Shown here piece after piece: positions 54,364-62,209 of a stretch of DNA of 64,000 nt. The position numbers were made by a program, and so were the translations under genes. How positions within the stretch are numbered: the stretch's first letter is position 1; each line of letters opens with the position of its first letter. This stretch comes from Congregibacter variabilis. Its GTDB lineage: Bacteria; Pseudomonadota; Gammaproteobacteria; Pseudomonadales; Halieaceae. A model generated the notes under the pieces. The model did not search any database. It was not told the DNA's origin and worked only from the letters and a program-made list of their open reading frames with translations. The stretch spans positions 2,170,001-2,234,000 of the forward strand of contig NZ_CP136864.1 of the NCBI RefSeq assembly GCF_045689235.1, in the 5' to 3' direction.

Positions 54364-54384
54364 GCGAAAGACCGCTTTCGCCTA
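54364..54384. repeat. Palindromic intergenic motif (copy A)
   Basis: GCGAAAG-ACCG-CTTTCGC forms a perfect 7-bp hairpin at 54364-54381. The string GACCGCTTTCGCCTA (54370-54384) recurs exactly at 55163-55177 and with one change at 56082-56096. Confidence 0.55.
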
Positions 54385-54434
54385 AAAGTAGACGGCGGCT
54401 GAGGTATTAGAGAACCCGCGTTACTTGAGGGGGA

Positions 54435-54968
54435 TCACTCAGTCGTCGCAGCCGCCTCGTCTATCTGCTTGAATAGATCGGTCGTGCTTATAAGCGGGCT
54501 TTTCTCAAGCGCTCGACGTACTCCCTCCGCCGCTCGTGGCTCCTGTATTGAAGCTTCCTGATAAAACCATGCCCTTGACCAGGCACTGGCAAAAATTCTT
54601 GGGGCAACCCTCTCCACATATTGGTCGAATGCGCGATATTCTTCCTGAGCATCAACAGCCAATACCTCTATTTGACTGTACTCATTGGCAATTGTTCGGT
54701 AATTCGCCTCGAGCCATAAGCTAATAGCCATCTTTTCTTCGGGTGTGAGAGCGTCGGGCTGCGTTTCTGCCTTGATTAGTGGCCCTGCTATGCCAGATTC
54801 CAGACCGGATAAAATGAGGTCGTTTATGGCCACATAACCATCCCGATACGACTCTGCTACTGCAATACGAGTTGACTGCCGGATTTCATAGGCCACGAGT
54901 ATCAGCCCGGCAATTGCGCCAATCGTCGCTAACGTCTGCACGTAGTCATTGAATTGGGAAAGCTTCAT
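54435..54968 (-). CDS. Unknown single-span membrane protein (family shared with 56208-56717)
   Basis: The 177-residue protein has an N-terminal span (TIGAIAGLILVAY) followed by EIRQSTRIAVAES, an LTPEEK segment near residue 75 and a mostly helical soluble part. The same ground plan and several identical blocks, E(I/V)RQ(S/N) and (T/S)PEE, recur in the protein at 56208-56717, so the two are homologous. Proteins of this type are common in marine bacteria as hypothetical proteins. I cannot name a function. Confidence 0.65.
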   Translation of the reverse strand: MKLSQFNDYVQTLATIGAIAGLILVAYEIRQSTRIAVAESYRDGYVAINDLILSGLESGIAGPLIKAETQPDALTPEEKMAISLWLEANYRTIANEYSQIEVLAVDAQEEYRAFDQYVERVAPRIFASAWSRAWFYQEASIQEPRAAEGVRRALEKSPLISTTDLFKQIDEAAATTE

Positions 54969-55162
54969 TACGTCCTCCAGCGATGGGTTTCACTTGGAGA
55001 GTATCGCGGAGGCTTTAATCTTAAAAGGTGCATCGGAGGTAAGTGCGAGAAGCAGACTGGTTCGACCGGGGACTGTCCGCTTATGGCCGATTGCTGCCCT
55101 AGAAACCACCTGATTTAATCTTCACCGACCGGCCGCTATGAGGTGTTAGCGACATCGCCAGG

Positions 55163-55177
55163 GACCGCTTTCGCCTA
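55163..55177. repeat. Intergenic motif (copy B)
   Basis: Exact copy of the 15-base GACCGCTTTCGCCTA string found at 54370. It lies beyond the 3' end of the PEP-CTERM-like gene. An ATGGCCGAT string precedes both copies, 47 bases away at copy A (54323-54331) and 80 bases away at copy B (55083-55091). Confidence 0.5.
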
Positions 55178-55234
55178 TCTCCGGACAAAAGAAAGCCTGC
55201 TCTGTTGGCGCGCTACCAGGCAGTTGGCCCAATT

Positions 55235-55783
55235 CTATGAGTGCTTTTTGCGCCTCGACCATCCGAGGATAGCTAGTCCGAGAACTAAAAGAGGCAACGT
55301 GACAGGGGCTGGAACGACGCCTGTTTGTCTGGTCATTTGCATAGAGGCCACTGCATCGGCCGCTGACTCGTATGATATGTCTATCGGGGTGTCACCAAAC
55401 ACAGCCCGAATTTCATGCCCCCCTCCACACAGAGGACTAAGGCAGCCAAAAAACTTGCTGTCTTGAATTGGGTCTTGAAAATACGGATTCCCTGCGACTG
55501 AAAACGCGGCCGATAAACCGTCAGCCGCAATGCTTCCCCCAGCTGAAGTCCAGCCGGTGAAAGAATAAGTTGTGAACAAGTCAGATGACACAGTAATGTC
55601 TGTGGCTACAATATCGGATAAAACAAAGCTCTCGCCTGCAGCCGCATTGATTTCCATGGTGCCCAGAGCCGTTACCGAATCTGAACCACCAATCCAAGAA
55701 AAATCAAAAATCAACGAAGCATTGGCTAAGCTCGTCCAAACCGTGAACGCCGTTACCGCTATCGGCAGTATTACTCGTTTCAT
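55235..55783 (-). CDS. Secreted protein with PEP-CTERM-like sorting signal
   Basis: The 182-residue protein has an N-terminal signal peptide (about residues 1-22), a beta-rich Ser/Gly/Thr/Ala-rich body with a Cys pair in FGCLSPLCGGG, and a C-terminal signal. That signal is the motif VPAPVTLP, a hydrophobic helix, then RRKKHS. The motif-helix-basic tail layout is that of PEP-CTERM/VPLPA-CTERM proteins, which exosortase cuts and transfers to the cell surface or exopolysaccharide. No exosortase gene is in the window. The body has no recognised domain. Confidence 0.78.
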   Translation of the reverse strand: MKRVILPIAVTAFTVWTSLANASLIFDFSWIGGSDSVTALGTMEINAAAGESFVLSDIVATDITVSSDLFTTYSFTGWTSAGGSIAADGLSAAFSVAGNPYFQDPIQDSKFFGCLSPLCGGGHEIRAVFGDTPIDISYESAADAVASMQMTRQTGVVPAPVTLPLLVLGLAILGWSRRKKHS

Positions 55784-56207
55784 GTTGTTTCCAATTTTTT
55801 AGCCTGAAACGTAGTAAGGGAAGCATAAAATGCGCCATACCCCTAAAAACAAGGCTTTCAGCCGAATCACGGTTTGATATTCAGCGCAATTGTAAAAAAA
55901 GCTGACGCCCATCAGCGTCTCTGATTAGGTGTCAGCGGGGTTTGGCAGGAAGTACGCCTTTCCCCCTATCAGCGTCGCCGGGTCGATAGGCGTGCTCAAT
56001 GGATGCCATCAACCCCAAAATAGACCCAATCGCCCGCTATGCCAATGACCCCTCCGAGGTGAAAGCGGAAGTTACCAACACGACCGGTTTCGCCTACTTC
56101 GACACTTTGGCGCTGTGATATGGTTTGGACGAGTCAACAATTGATTGCGGTCACTCGTGGCAGCGCCTATTCACTCAACTCTTACGAGATCGGACTAGGA
56201 CCCAGTT
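55784..56207. other. Intergenic region between PEP-CTERM-like gene and unknown membrane protein
   Basis: No convincing gene lies here. A GCTGA-TCAGC hairpin is near 55900-55915. A degenerate copy of the GACCGCTTTCGCCTA motif (one change) is at 56082-56096. A 39-codon ORF at 55999-56118 has no recognisable feature. Confidence 0.4.
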
Positions 56208-56717
56208 ATGCTTGGTTGGACTGCCAGGGGAATCGCCGAAGTGATCGGCTTGCTGAGCATCGTGGGATCTCTCGCCTTTGTGGGACTTGAAGTAAGGCAA
56301 AATTCGGTTGCAACACGAGCCTCCTCAAATGCGTCAGTTGCAGATGCATTCATCGAATTAAATCTACTCTTAGCGTCGAGCCCAGAGCTTGCCCGCGCAG
56401 TCGTCGTATCTTTTGAAGAGCCAGATAAATTGTCTCCAGAAGAGCGGATATTGGTTCTCGGTATGTGGCGAGCCCTTTTCCACGTTTGGTCGAATGGGCA
56501 TCGTCAGTGGAGCAACGAAACACTAGACCCAGTTTTGTACGATTCAATTGTTTCTGAGATTTCAACATATGGTCTTAGCCAAGACGCATCTGTCGAAGAT
56601 ATTGATGGTAGAAGTCGCTCAATGCGATGGGCGTGGGAGAGCGAGCGGTTCATATTTAACATCGAGTTCCAGCAGTTCGTAGACGGGCTCATAGGTATAG
56701 GCAGCGGTGCGAATTGA
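56208..56717 (+). CDS. Unknown single-span membrane protein (homologous to 54435-54968)
   Basis: The 169-residue protein has one N-terminal span (IGLLSIVGSLAFVGL) followed by EVRQNSVATRASS, an LSPEER segment near residue 82 and a helical soluble domain with many Trp residues. It shares layout and key blocks with the protein at 54435 on the opposite strand. Together they flank the PEP-CTERM-like gene. Function unknown. GC content looks lower than in core genes. Confidence 0.62.
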   Translation: MLGWTARGIAEVIGLLSIVGSLAFVGLEVRQNSVATRASSNASVADAFIELNLLLASSPELARAVVVSFEEPDKLSPEERILVLGMWRALFHVWSNGHRQWSNETLDPVLYDSIVSEISTYGLSQDASVEDIDGRSRSMRWAWESERFIFNIEFQQFVDGLIGIGSGAN

Positions 56718-56995
56718 GTTCTAAAGACGGCCGTTGTTGCCACATGGCAGACCCTAGAATATTTGAAATCTCACATTGAGGATCGGCCGCCTTGAGTTGA
56801 CAACGGCCATCATCACTCATCGGCAAACGCAGCCTCACTCGACCGAACAGCCTTAGCAGCTTACAGCTCAATTGACCCTTACAGGGAATCCATTGCTGTG
56901 AGCTCAACACCCTGACCCTCCAGTCGACAATACGAACATAGTAAGAACCGAGACCAGACTTTTCCGAGGACTTCCCTAAAAAGCTCCGGCGCGAT
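56718..56995. other. Intergenic region downstream of amtB
   Basis: No gene seen. A GGCCGTTGTTG / CAACGGCC inverted repeat spans about 56727-56808. Confidence 0.35.
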
Positions 56996-57022
56996 AAAAA
57001 AAAGGGGGCCCAAAGGGCCCCC
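56996..57022 (-). terminator. Rho-independent terminator after amtB
   Basis: The 8-bp stem GGGGGCCC / GGGCCCCC (57004-57022) with an AAA loop is preceded on the plus strand by eight A residues, so on the minus strand it reads as stem plus T8. A second, weaker GCATTA/TAATGC hairpin lies at about 57031-57044. Confidence 0.9.
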
Positions 57023-57057
57023 AAAAAAACGCATTAAATAATGCGCCCGCAAGATGG

Positions 57058-58299
57058 TTACTTAGCAGATACGAACTCCGGGTAGGCCTCCAGGCCACAC
57101 TCCGACAGATCCACACCTTCGTATTCCTCTTCTTCCGTGACCCGGATACCCATGACACTCTTGATCGCGAAGAAAACAATAAAGCTGGTGGCGAATACCC
57201 AGCCAAAGATAGTGGCTGCACCGATAAGCTGACCACTGAAGCTGGAACCGTCGTTGGTTACAGGAACCAGAAGGAGACCCAGTAGACCCACAACACCGTG
57301 CACCGAAATAGCACCGACAGGATCATCAATCTTGAGCTTGTCCAAAGTGATGATGGAGAAGACCACCAAAACGCCACCGACAGCACCAAACAAGGTGGCC
57401 ATCAAGGGAGTAGGCGTAGATGGCTCAGCCGTAATTGCCACAAGACCTGCCAAAGCACCGTTAAGCGCCATAGTCAGATCTGCCTTACCGAAGAGCAGTC
57501 GTGCTGTAAGTAGCGCAGCAACCAGACCACCACAAGCAGCGGCATTGGTATTCATAAAGACGACGGCGACAGCGTTGGCGTTTTCTACGCTCGCCGTTGC
57601 AAGCACCGAACCGCCGTTGAATCCGAACCAGCCCATCCAAAGGATGAATGTGCCAAGGGTGGCCATAGGCAGGTTGGCACCGGGGATCGCTACGACAGAT
57701 CCGTCAGCGCGGTACTTGCCCTTTCGAGCTCCCAGCAGCAGAACACCAGCCAGAGCAGCAGCCGCACCGGCCATGTGAACAATGCCCGAGCCAGCGAAGT
57801 CAGAAAAGCCAAGGTCGCCCAAGGTGTACATACCAAAGACAGGGTCTCCGCCCCAGGTCCAGTTGCCTTCCATGGGGTAGATGAAGCCCGTCATGACTAC
57901 GGCAAAGATCAAGAAGGACCACAGCTTCATGCGCTCGGCAACCGCGCCAGACACAATGGACATGGCGGTAGCGACGAACACAACCTGAAAGAAAAAGTCA
58001 GCCGAAGGTGCGTAGGTGGCAGCCTCCTCAGCTCCCGCGACACCGTCCCCAGTGATGCCCGCAAGCATGCTTGCGCCCAGCGAGGGATACATAATTGCGT
58101 AGCCGCAAACCATGTACATGGTGCAGGCAATAGCAAACAGTGCAACGTTTTTAGTAAGGATCTCGGTGGTGTTCTTGGATCGCACCAGACCGGCTTCGAG
58201 CATGGCGAAGCCAGCGGCCATCCACATTACCAGGGCACCGCACACGAGAAAATAAAACGTGTCCAGTGCGTAGCTCAGTTCAAAAATTTGGTTTTCCAT
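57058..58299 (-). CDS. amtB: Ammonium transporter
   Basis: The 413-residue protein has eleven predicted spans. It shows the Amt segments LVMWMAAGFAMLEAGLVR, DFAGSGIVHMAGG-like FAGSGIVHMAGA, the pore histidine region and DDPVGAISVHGVVG near the C-terminus. No cleavable signal is obvious. It conducts ammonium and is gated by binding of uridylylation-controlled GlnK, encoded 55 bases upstream. A strong terminator follows. The pair should be induced under nitrogen limitation from the sigma-54 promoter upstream of glnK. Confidence 0.96.
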   Translation of the reverse strand: MENQIFELSYALDTFYFLVCGALVMWMAAGFAMLEAGLVRSKNTTEILTKNVALFAIACTMYMVCGYAIMYPSLGASMLAGITGDGVAGAEEAATYAPSADFFFQVVFVATAMSIVSGAVAERMKLWSFLIFAVVMTGFIYPMEGNWTWGGDPVFGMYTLGDLGFSDFAGSGIVHMAGAAAALAGVLLLGARKGKYRADGSVVAIPGANLPMATLGTFILWMGWFGFNGGSVLATASVENANAVAVVFMNTNAAACGGLVAALLTARLLFGKADLTMALNGALAGLVAITAEPSTPTPLMATLFGAVGGVLVVFSIITLDKLKIDDPVGAISVHGVVGLLGLLLVPVTNDGSSFSGQLIGAATIFGWVFATSFIVFFAIKSVMGIRVTEEEEYEGVDLSECGLEAYPEFVSAK

Positions 58300-58354
58300 G
58301 AAAAGTCTCTCGTGCTGAATTCGGGGCTGTTAGCGCTAGTCAGTAGAGGCGCTG

Positions 58355-58693
58355 TTAGATCGCTTCTTCGCCGGTCTCGCCGGTGCGAATACGAATTACC
58401 TGCTCCAGGCTGGACACGAACACTTTGCCGTCTCCGATCTTTCCGGTATTTGCAGACTTGGTGATCGCTTCAATCGTTTGGTCGACCATGCCCTCAGCAA
58501 CAGCCACTTCGATCTTTACCTTGGGAAGAAAGTCCACGACGTACTCGGCGCCGCGATACAACTCGGTATGACCCTTTTGTCGCCCAAATCCTTTGACTTC
58601 TGTAACGGTGATGCCCTGCACGCCGATTTCTGACAGTGACTCACGCACGTCATCCAGCTTGAATGGCTTCACAATTGCCGTTATCAACTTCAT
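58355..58693 (-). CDS. glnK: Nitrogen regulatory protein P-II, GlnK
   Basis: The 112-residue protein is a typical P-II with T-loop Tyr51 in HTELYRGAEYVVDF and the IRIRTGETGEEAI end. It senses 2-oxoglutarate, ATP/ADP and uridylylation, and gates the adjacent AmtB. A likely sigma-54 promoter and an NtrC-type site lie upstream, so the glnK-amtB operon should respond to nitrogen limitation. It closely resembles the orphan P-II at 45795. Confidence 0.96.
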   Translation of the reverse strand: MKLITAIVKPFKLDDVRESLSEIGVQGITVTEVKGFGRQKGHTELYRGAEYVVDFLPKVKIEVAVAEGMVDQTIEAITKSANTGKIGDGKVFVSSLEQVIRIRTGETGEEAI

Positions 58694-58802
58694 TTACTTC
58701 TCCTGACTGAACAAGGGCGCACAACTGGCGCCAATCGGCTCGCCGTTTAATCGTCTTATTGCACCACCTCGAGGGCAGCACGACGTTTCCGTATATGCTT
58801 TG

Positions 58803-58818
58803 AGCAATGGATATGCCA
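58803..58818 (-). promoter_or_regulatory. Sigma-54 promoter of glnK-amtB
   Basis: On the minus strand the sequence TGGCATATCCATTGCT has the -24 GG and -12 GC elements at the exact consensus spacing (TGGCAyrnnnnTTGCw). It lies about 110 bases before the glnK start. Confidence 0.8.
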
Positions 58819-58904
58819 CACATGAATTTCCATTAATAATCAGTGCATTACAAAAAAATCGACATAAATCGGTCGATAAAAAGGGTGCGAGCACCGCAAA
58901 TAAC

Positions 58905-58919
58905 GCACCATATTGGTGC
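58905..58919. promoter_or_regulatory. NtrC-type enhancer site
   Basis: GCACC-N5-GGTGC is a perfect inverted repeat matching the core of the NtrC consensus TGCACC-N5-GGTGCA. It lies about 90-100 bases upstream of the sigma-54 promoter, the usual enhancer distance. A further GGTGCA half-site is at 58933-58938. Confidence 0.75.
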
Positions 58920-59006
58920 TTGGTGTCACTTTGGTGCACCGCCTTGAGCTGTGATCTGTGAACACCATCCTCTACACTGCGTAAGCATCAGGCAGGAGAA
59001 CTTTTT

Positions 59007-59273
59007 ATGGCGCTTAAACCGCCCCCCATCAGTGAAGTTATGCAACAAGTCAGCGAACTCGTCGGGCCAGCTGGCCTGGTAGACGAGGTCGATCGCAACG
59101 CGCGCCAGCTCATACAATCAGCCCTGCGCAAGCTGGATTTTGTGAGTCGTGAGGAGTTCGATGCGCAAAGTGAAATACTTGAACGGACTCGCAGCAAAGT
59201 AGCCGCCCTGGAGTCAGAGCTAGCCGCCATGAGCGCGCTGGTAGATGCTCTCGAAAAGAACGCGGTCGACTAA
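59007..59273 (+). CDS. ubiK: Ubiquinone biosynthesis accessory factor UbiK (YqiC/BMFP)
   Basis: The 88-residue protein has the family layout: an amphipathic N-terminal helix (PPPISEVMQQVSELVG), the VSREEFDAQSEIL segment and a C-terminal coiled coil. UbiK supports the late, aerobic steps of ubiquinone synthesis together with UbiJ. An AGGAG ribosome-binding site lies upstream. It is divergent from glnK-amtB and upstream of comM, a common arrangement in gammaproteobacteria. Confidence 0.92.
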   Translation: MALKPPPISEVMQQVSELVGPAGLVDEVDRNARQLIQSALRKLDFVSREEFDAQSEILERTRSKVAALESELAAMSALVDALEKNAVD

Positions 59274-59394
59274 ATAGAAAATTGCGTCTTATTGATGATC
59301 AATCAACTGGCGTAGACGCAGTAGACTCAAGCGGCAGCTAAACGCTGCTCGCACGCGAGGCAAGGATGCCATCGCGATTACTCAGGGACGGGTC

Positions 59395-60885
59395 ATGAAC
59401 TACGCCGTGGTTCTATCTCGGGCCAATCAAGGCCTGAACGCGCCATTGGTGCGTGTTGAAGTACACCTCTCTAACGGACTGCCGGCTTTTACGGTCGTGG
59501 GGATGCCAGAGACTGCCGTGCGGGAGAGCAAAGATCGCGTGCGCAGCGCGCTGATCAACTCCCACTTCGAGTTTCCTGACCGGCGTATTACGGTGAACCT
59601 CGCACCTGCGGACCTTCCAAAGGGGGGAGGTCGCTTCGATCTTCCCATCGCGCTGGGCATCCTCTGTGCGTCGGGGCAGCTACCGCAAGACGCACTGCTG
59701 GGAAGCGAGTGCATCGGGGAGCTGGCTCTGGATGGGACTTTACGGCCGGTGCGCGGCACTGTCGCCGCGGCAATGGCTGCCGGCCAGAGTAAACGCCGAA
59801 TACTGCTTCCCACTGACTCCGTGCAGTCCTGTCGGGCCATACCCGACAGCACACTCGTCCATTCCTCAGACCTGCTGTCGCTCTGTGCGGTGCTGCGCGG
59901 ACGAGCACAGCCGCCCGAAACGAGTACAGCTCCACTGGAGTCCATGCAAGCTGGGCCTGATCTTTGCGAAGTATCGGGTCAACTCGTACCGCGCCGTGCG
60001 TTGGAGATTGCCGCCGCCGGCGGACACAACCTCTTGCTGACAGGCCCCCCAGGCACGGGTAAAACCCTTCTTGCCAATTGCTTACCGGGCATCCTGCCAC
60101 CGCCCGATCACCGTGAGTGGCTTACAGTATGCGCGCTGCATGACCTGCAAGGAGAAACGCTTCGGGGACAGCAACGCGCCTTTAGAGCACCGCATCACAG
60201 TGCCAGCGCTGCAGCCCTGGTCGGGGGTGGCTCCATCCCCAGGCCAGGAGAGATCTCGATGGCACACGGGGGCGTCCTGTTTCTCGACGAACTCCCAGAG
60301 TTCTCCCGGCACACACTGGATATGCTCAGAGAGCCACTGGAGACCGGCGAGATCTGCTTGGCCCGTGCAAGTTGCAGTATTCGCTACCCCGCCCGCTTTC
60401 AGTTGATTGCGGCGATGAACCCCTGCCCCTGCGGATTTTCCGGGGACCCTCACAAGCCCTGTAAATGCAGTACTGCACAACGCCTGAGCTACAGCGCGCG
60501 GGTGTCCGGCCCGTTACTGGACCGACTAGACCTACATGTTCGCGTCGAGCGGGAAGATGCAGGCGACTTGTTTTCCTGTGGCCAGGGCGAAAACTCAGCG
60601 ACTGTGCGCAGCCGCGTAATACGCTCAAAGACACAGCAGCATCGGCGGCAAGGCCAAAGCAACTCTCGGCTCACCGGTTCAACGCTTATAGACAGTTGCA
60701 AGCTTGGCACTGAAGAAAAAGCACTTGTTGAACGCAGTGCGGCAGGATTGAAACTGTCTGCCAGAGCAGTGCACAGGATGCTGCGCGTAGCACGCAGCAT
60801 TGCCGATCTGGCAGAAGAAGATTCCGTGAGCGCCCCCCACTTACAGGAAGCCTTAGCTTATCGCGACACGGTGCAACAACATTGA
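59395..60885 (+). CDS. comM: ComM/YifB-family AAA+ helicase
   Basis: The 496-residue protein has the family N-terminal lon-protease-like domain (LSNGLPAFTVVGMPETAVRESKDRVRSAL). An Mg-chelatase-type AAA domain follows, with Walker A GPPGTGKT, Walker B GVLFLDELPEF and the MNPCPCG segment. A C-terminal lid domain closes the protein. In Vibrio, ComM is a hexameric branch-migration helicase that helps integrate donor DNA during natural transformation. Length is normal. The ATG lies about 120 bases after ubiK. Confidence 0.94.
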   Translation: MNYAVVLSRANQGLNAPLVRVEVHLSNGLPAFTVVGMPETAVRESKDRVRSALINSHFEFPDRRITVNLAPADLPKGGGRFDLPIALGILCASGQLPQDALLGSECIGELALDGTLRPVRGTVAAAMAAGQSKRRILLPTDSVQSCRAIPDSTLVHSSDLLSLCAVLRGRAQPPETSTAPLESMQAGPDLCEVSGQLVPRRALEIAAAGGHNLLLTGPPGTGKTLLANCLPGILPPPDHREWLTVCALHDLQGETLRGQQRAFRAPHHSASAAALVGGGSIPRPGEISMAHGGVLFLDELPEFSRHTLDMLREPLETGEICLARASCSIRYPARFQLIAAMNPCPCGFSGDPHKPCKCSTAQRLSYSARVSGPLLDRLDLHVRVEREDAGDLFSCGQGENSATVRSRVIRSKTQQHRRQGQSNSRLTGSTLIDSCKLGTEEKALVERSAAGLKLSARAVHRMLRVARSIADLAEEDSVSAPHLQEALAYRDTVQQH

Positions 60886-60928
60886 AAACGGCGCTGACGG
60901 CAGTACTGAAACGGTTAAATTCAGGCAC

Positions 60929-60959
60929 AAAAAAACCGCCGTAGCGAACTATGGCGGTT
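60929..60959 (-). terminator. Rho-independent terminator after the cytochrome c gene
   Basis: An 11-bp stem (AACCGCCGTAG / CTATGGCGGTT, one G-T pair) closes a CGAA loop at 60934-60959. On the minus strand it is followed by a T-run of seven. It may also stop comM transcription less efficiently. Confidence 0.88.
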
Positions 60960-61000
60960 CCTTTCGAAGGCTCGTTTGCGCGAGCCTGCCGGCTACATCT

Positions 61001-61435
61001 TTACTGACTGTTCTCGATCATGAAATCAACCGCAGCCATGACGGCCTCGTCGGACAGGTCAGCTCGACCACCTTTGGCCATCATTCCAGATCCGGCTATG
61101 CCATTGATACCGCTGTTGTAAAGCGCATCGATGCCCTTGGCGATACGTGGCGCCCAGGAACCCGAATCCCCAACAATGGGAGCGCCCGCAGCACCCGAAG
61201 CGTGACAAGCCAGACAGGCCATGTTGTAAGTACCCTCGCCGTCGATAACGGCAACCGCACCCACGGCACCCATCGCTGCCGGCGCGCCACCACAGTTCTC
61301 GCCCTGCAGACACACTTCACCAACTGGCGCTATGCGCGCCTCAATGGCAGCACGCTGCTCATCGGTAAGTTCTACGGCTTGCGCCGCGACAATCACACCC
61401 AGTGACAGACCTAGCAATAAAATTCGCGTCAACAC
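61001..61435 (-). CDS. Cytochrome c5-type periplasmic cytochrome
   Basis: From the GTG at 61435 the protein has 144 residues. A GGAGGA ribosome-binding site six bases upstream decides this start. A signal peptide (LTRILLLGLSLGVIVAAQA) is followed by the mature part with IAPVGEVC and a Cys pair, the heme-binding CLACH (74-78), and likely axial Met in GSGMMAKGGR. Such cytochromes carry electrons in the periplasm. It stands alone with its own terminator. Confidence 0.92.
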   Translation of the reverse strand: MLTRILLLGLSLGVIVAAQAVELTDEQRAAIEARIAPVGEVCLQGENCGGAPAAMGAVGAVAVIDGEGTYNMACLACHASGAAGAPIVGDSGSWAPRIAKGIDALYNSGINGIAGSGMMAKGGRADLSDEAVMAAVDFMIENSQ

Positions 61436-61588
61436 GGTAAATCCTCCGTTTCGTGGGCGCGCATTATAGCCGCAGCGCAAGCTGCTTCAAAGCGAAGACT
61501 GCAGCCCCAATAACCACGTGGATTCGAGCCTCTGCTACCATTTGGCCGTCACAAACCCTAACGTTAATCGCGCAAAGAGAAGTCCACT

Positions 61589-62209
61589 ATGCATTTGTAT
61601 ACCTATGACTCCGCTCCCAATCCACGACGTTTGGGCCTATTCCTGGCATTCAAGGGAATAGAGCTGCCCACTACCCAGATTGATATGCGTGCCAATGCGC
61701 ACCGCGACGCTGAGTTTCTGGACGTTAACCCCCTGGGCACACTACCCGCGCTCTTGACCGATGAAGGCGTACTGCTGACAGAAGTTATCGCCATCTGCGC
61801 CTATCTCGAAGAGCTCTATCCGACAAAGCCATTGATGGGCAGTACTCCCCTGGAGCGCGCACTGGTTATCAGCTGGGATCATCGTATCTTTGTTTCCATC
61901 TTCGAAGCTTTCGCAGAAATGCTCCGCAACCGCAGCCCGGCCTTCGAAAACCGCGCGCTTCCCGGGCCTCTGGATGTGGAGCAGATACCGGCACTGGAAG
62001 AACGAGGCCGCAAGCGCTTTCGGGGTAGTCTCGAACTTTTTAACCAAGAACTGGGAGACAAACCTTTCTTGTGCGGCGACGCCATTACCTTTGCTGACAT
62101 CGATCTTTTGGTCGGTGTAGAAACTGCTCGCTGGGTGAAAGAATCCATTCCTGAAGGCTGTGACAAGCTCACCGCGTGGGCAGAGCGCTGTCGCGCCGCA
62201 CTAAGCTGA
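61589..62209 (+). CDS. Glutathione S-transferase family protein
   Basis: The 206-residue protein has a thioredoxin-like N-terminal domain with SAPNPRRLGLFLAFKGIEL, the NPLGTLPALLTDEG loop with the cis-proline, and TEVIAICAYLEE. An all-helical C-terminal domain contains LCGDAITFADIDLLVG. It probably conjugates or reduces substrates with glutathione, made by GshA encoded elsewhere in the window. The substrate is unknown. The DUF3080 gene may start inside its end. Confidence 0.92.
   Translation: MHLYTYDSAPNPRRLGLFLAFKGIELPTTQIDMRANAHRDAEFLDVNPLGTLPALLTDEGVLLTEVIAICAYLEELYPTKPLMGSTPLERALVISWDHRIFVSIFEAFAEMLRNRSPAFENRALPGPLDVEQIPALEERGRKRFRGSLELFNQELGDKPFLCGDAITFADIDLLVGVETARWVKESIPEGCDKLTAWAERCRAALS

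Noticed and set aside
55050..55090. Possible tRNA-like GGTTCGA string near 55056
   Set aside because: No matching acceptor stem or anticodon arm could be built around it.
55999..56118. 39-codon ORF starting with ATG in the accessory intergenic region
   Set aside because: No ribosome-binding site, no recognisable domain, and it overlaps a dispersed repeat motif.
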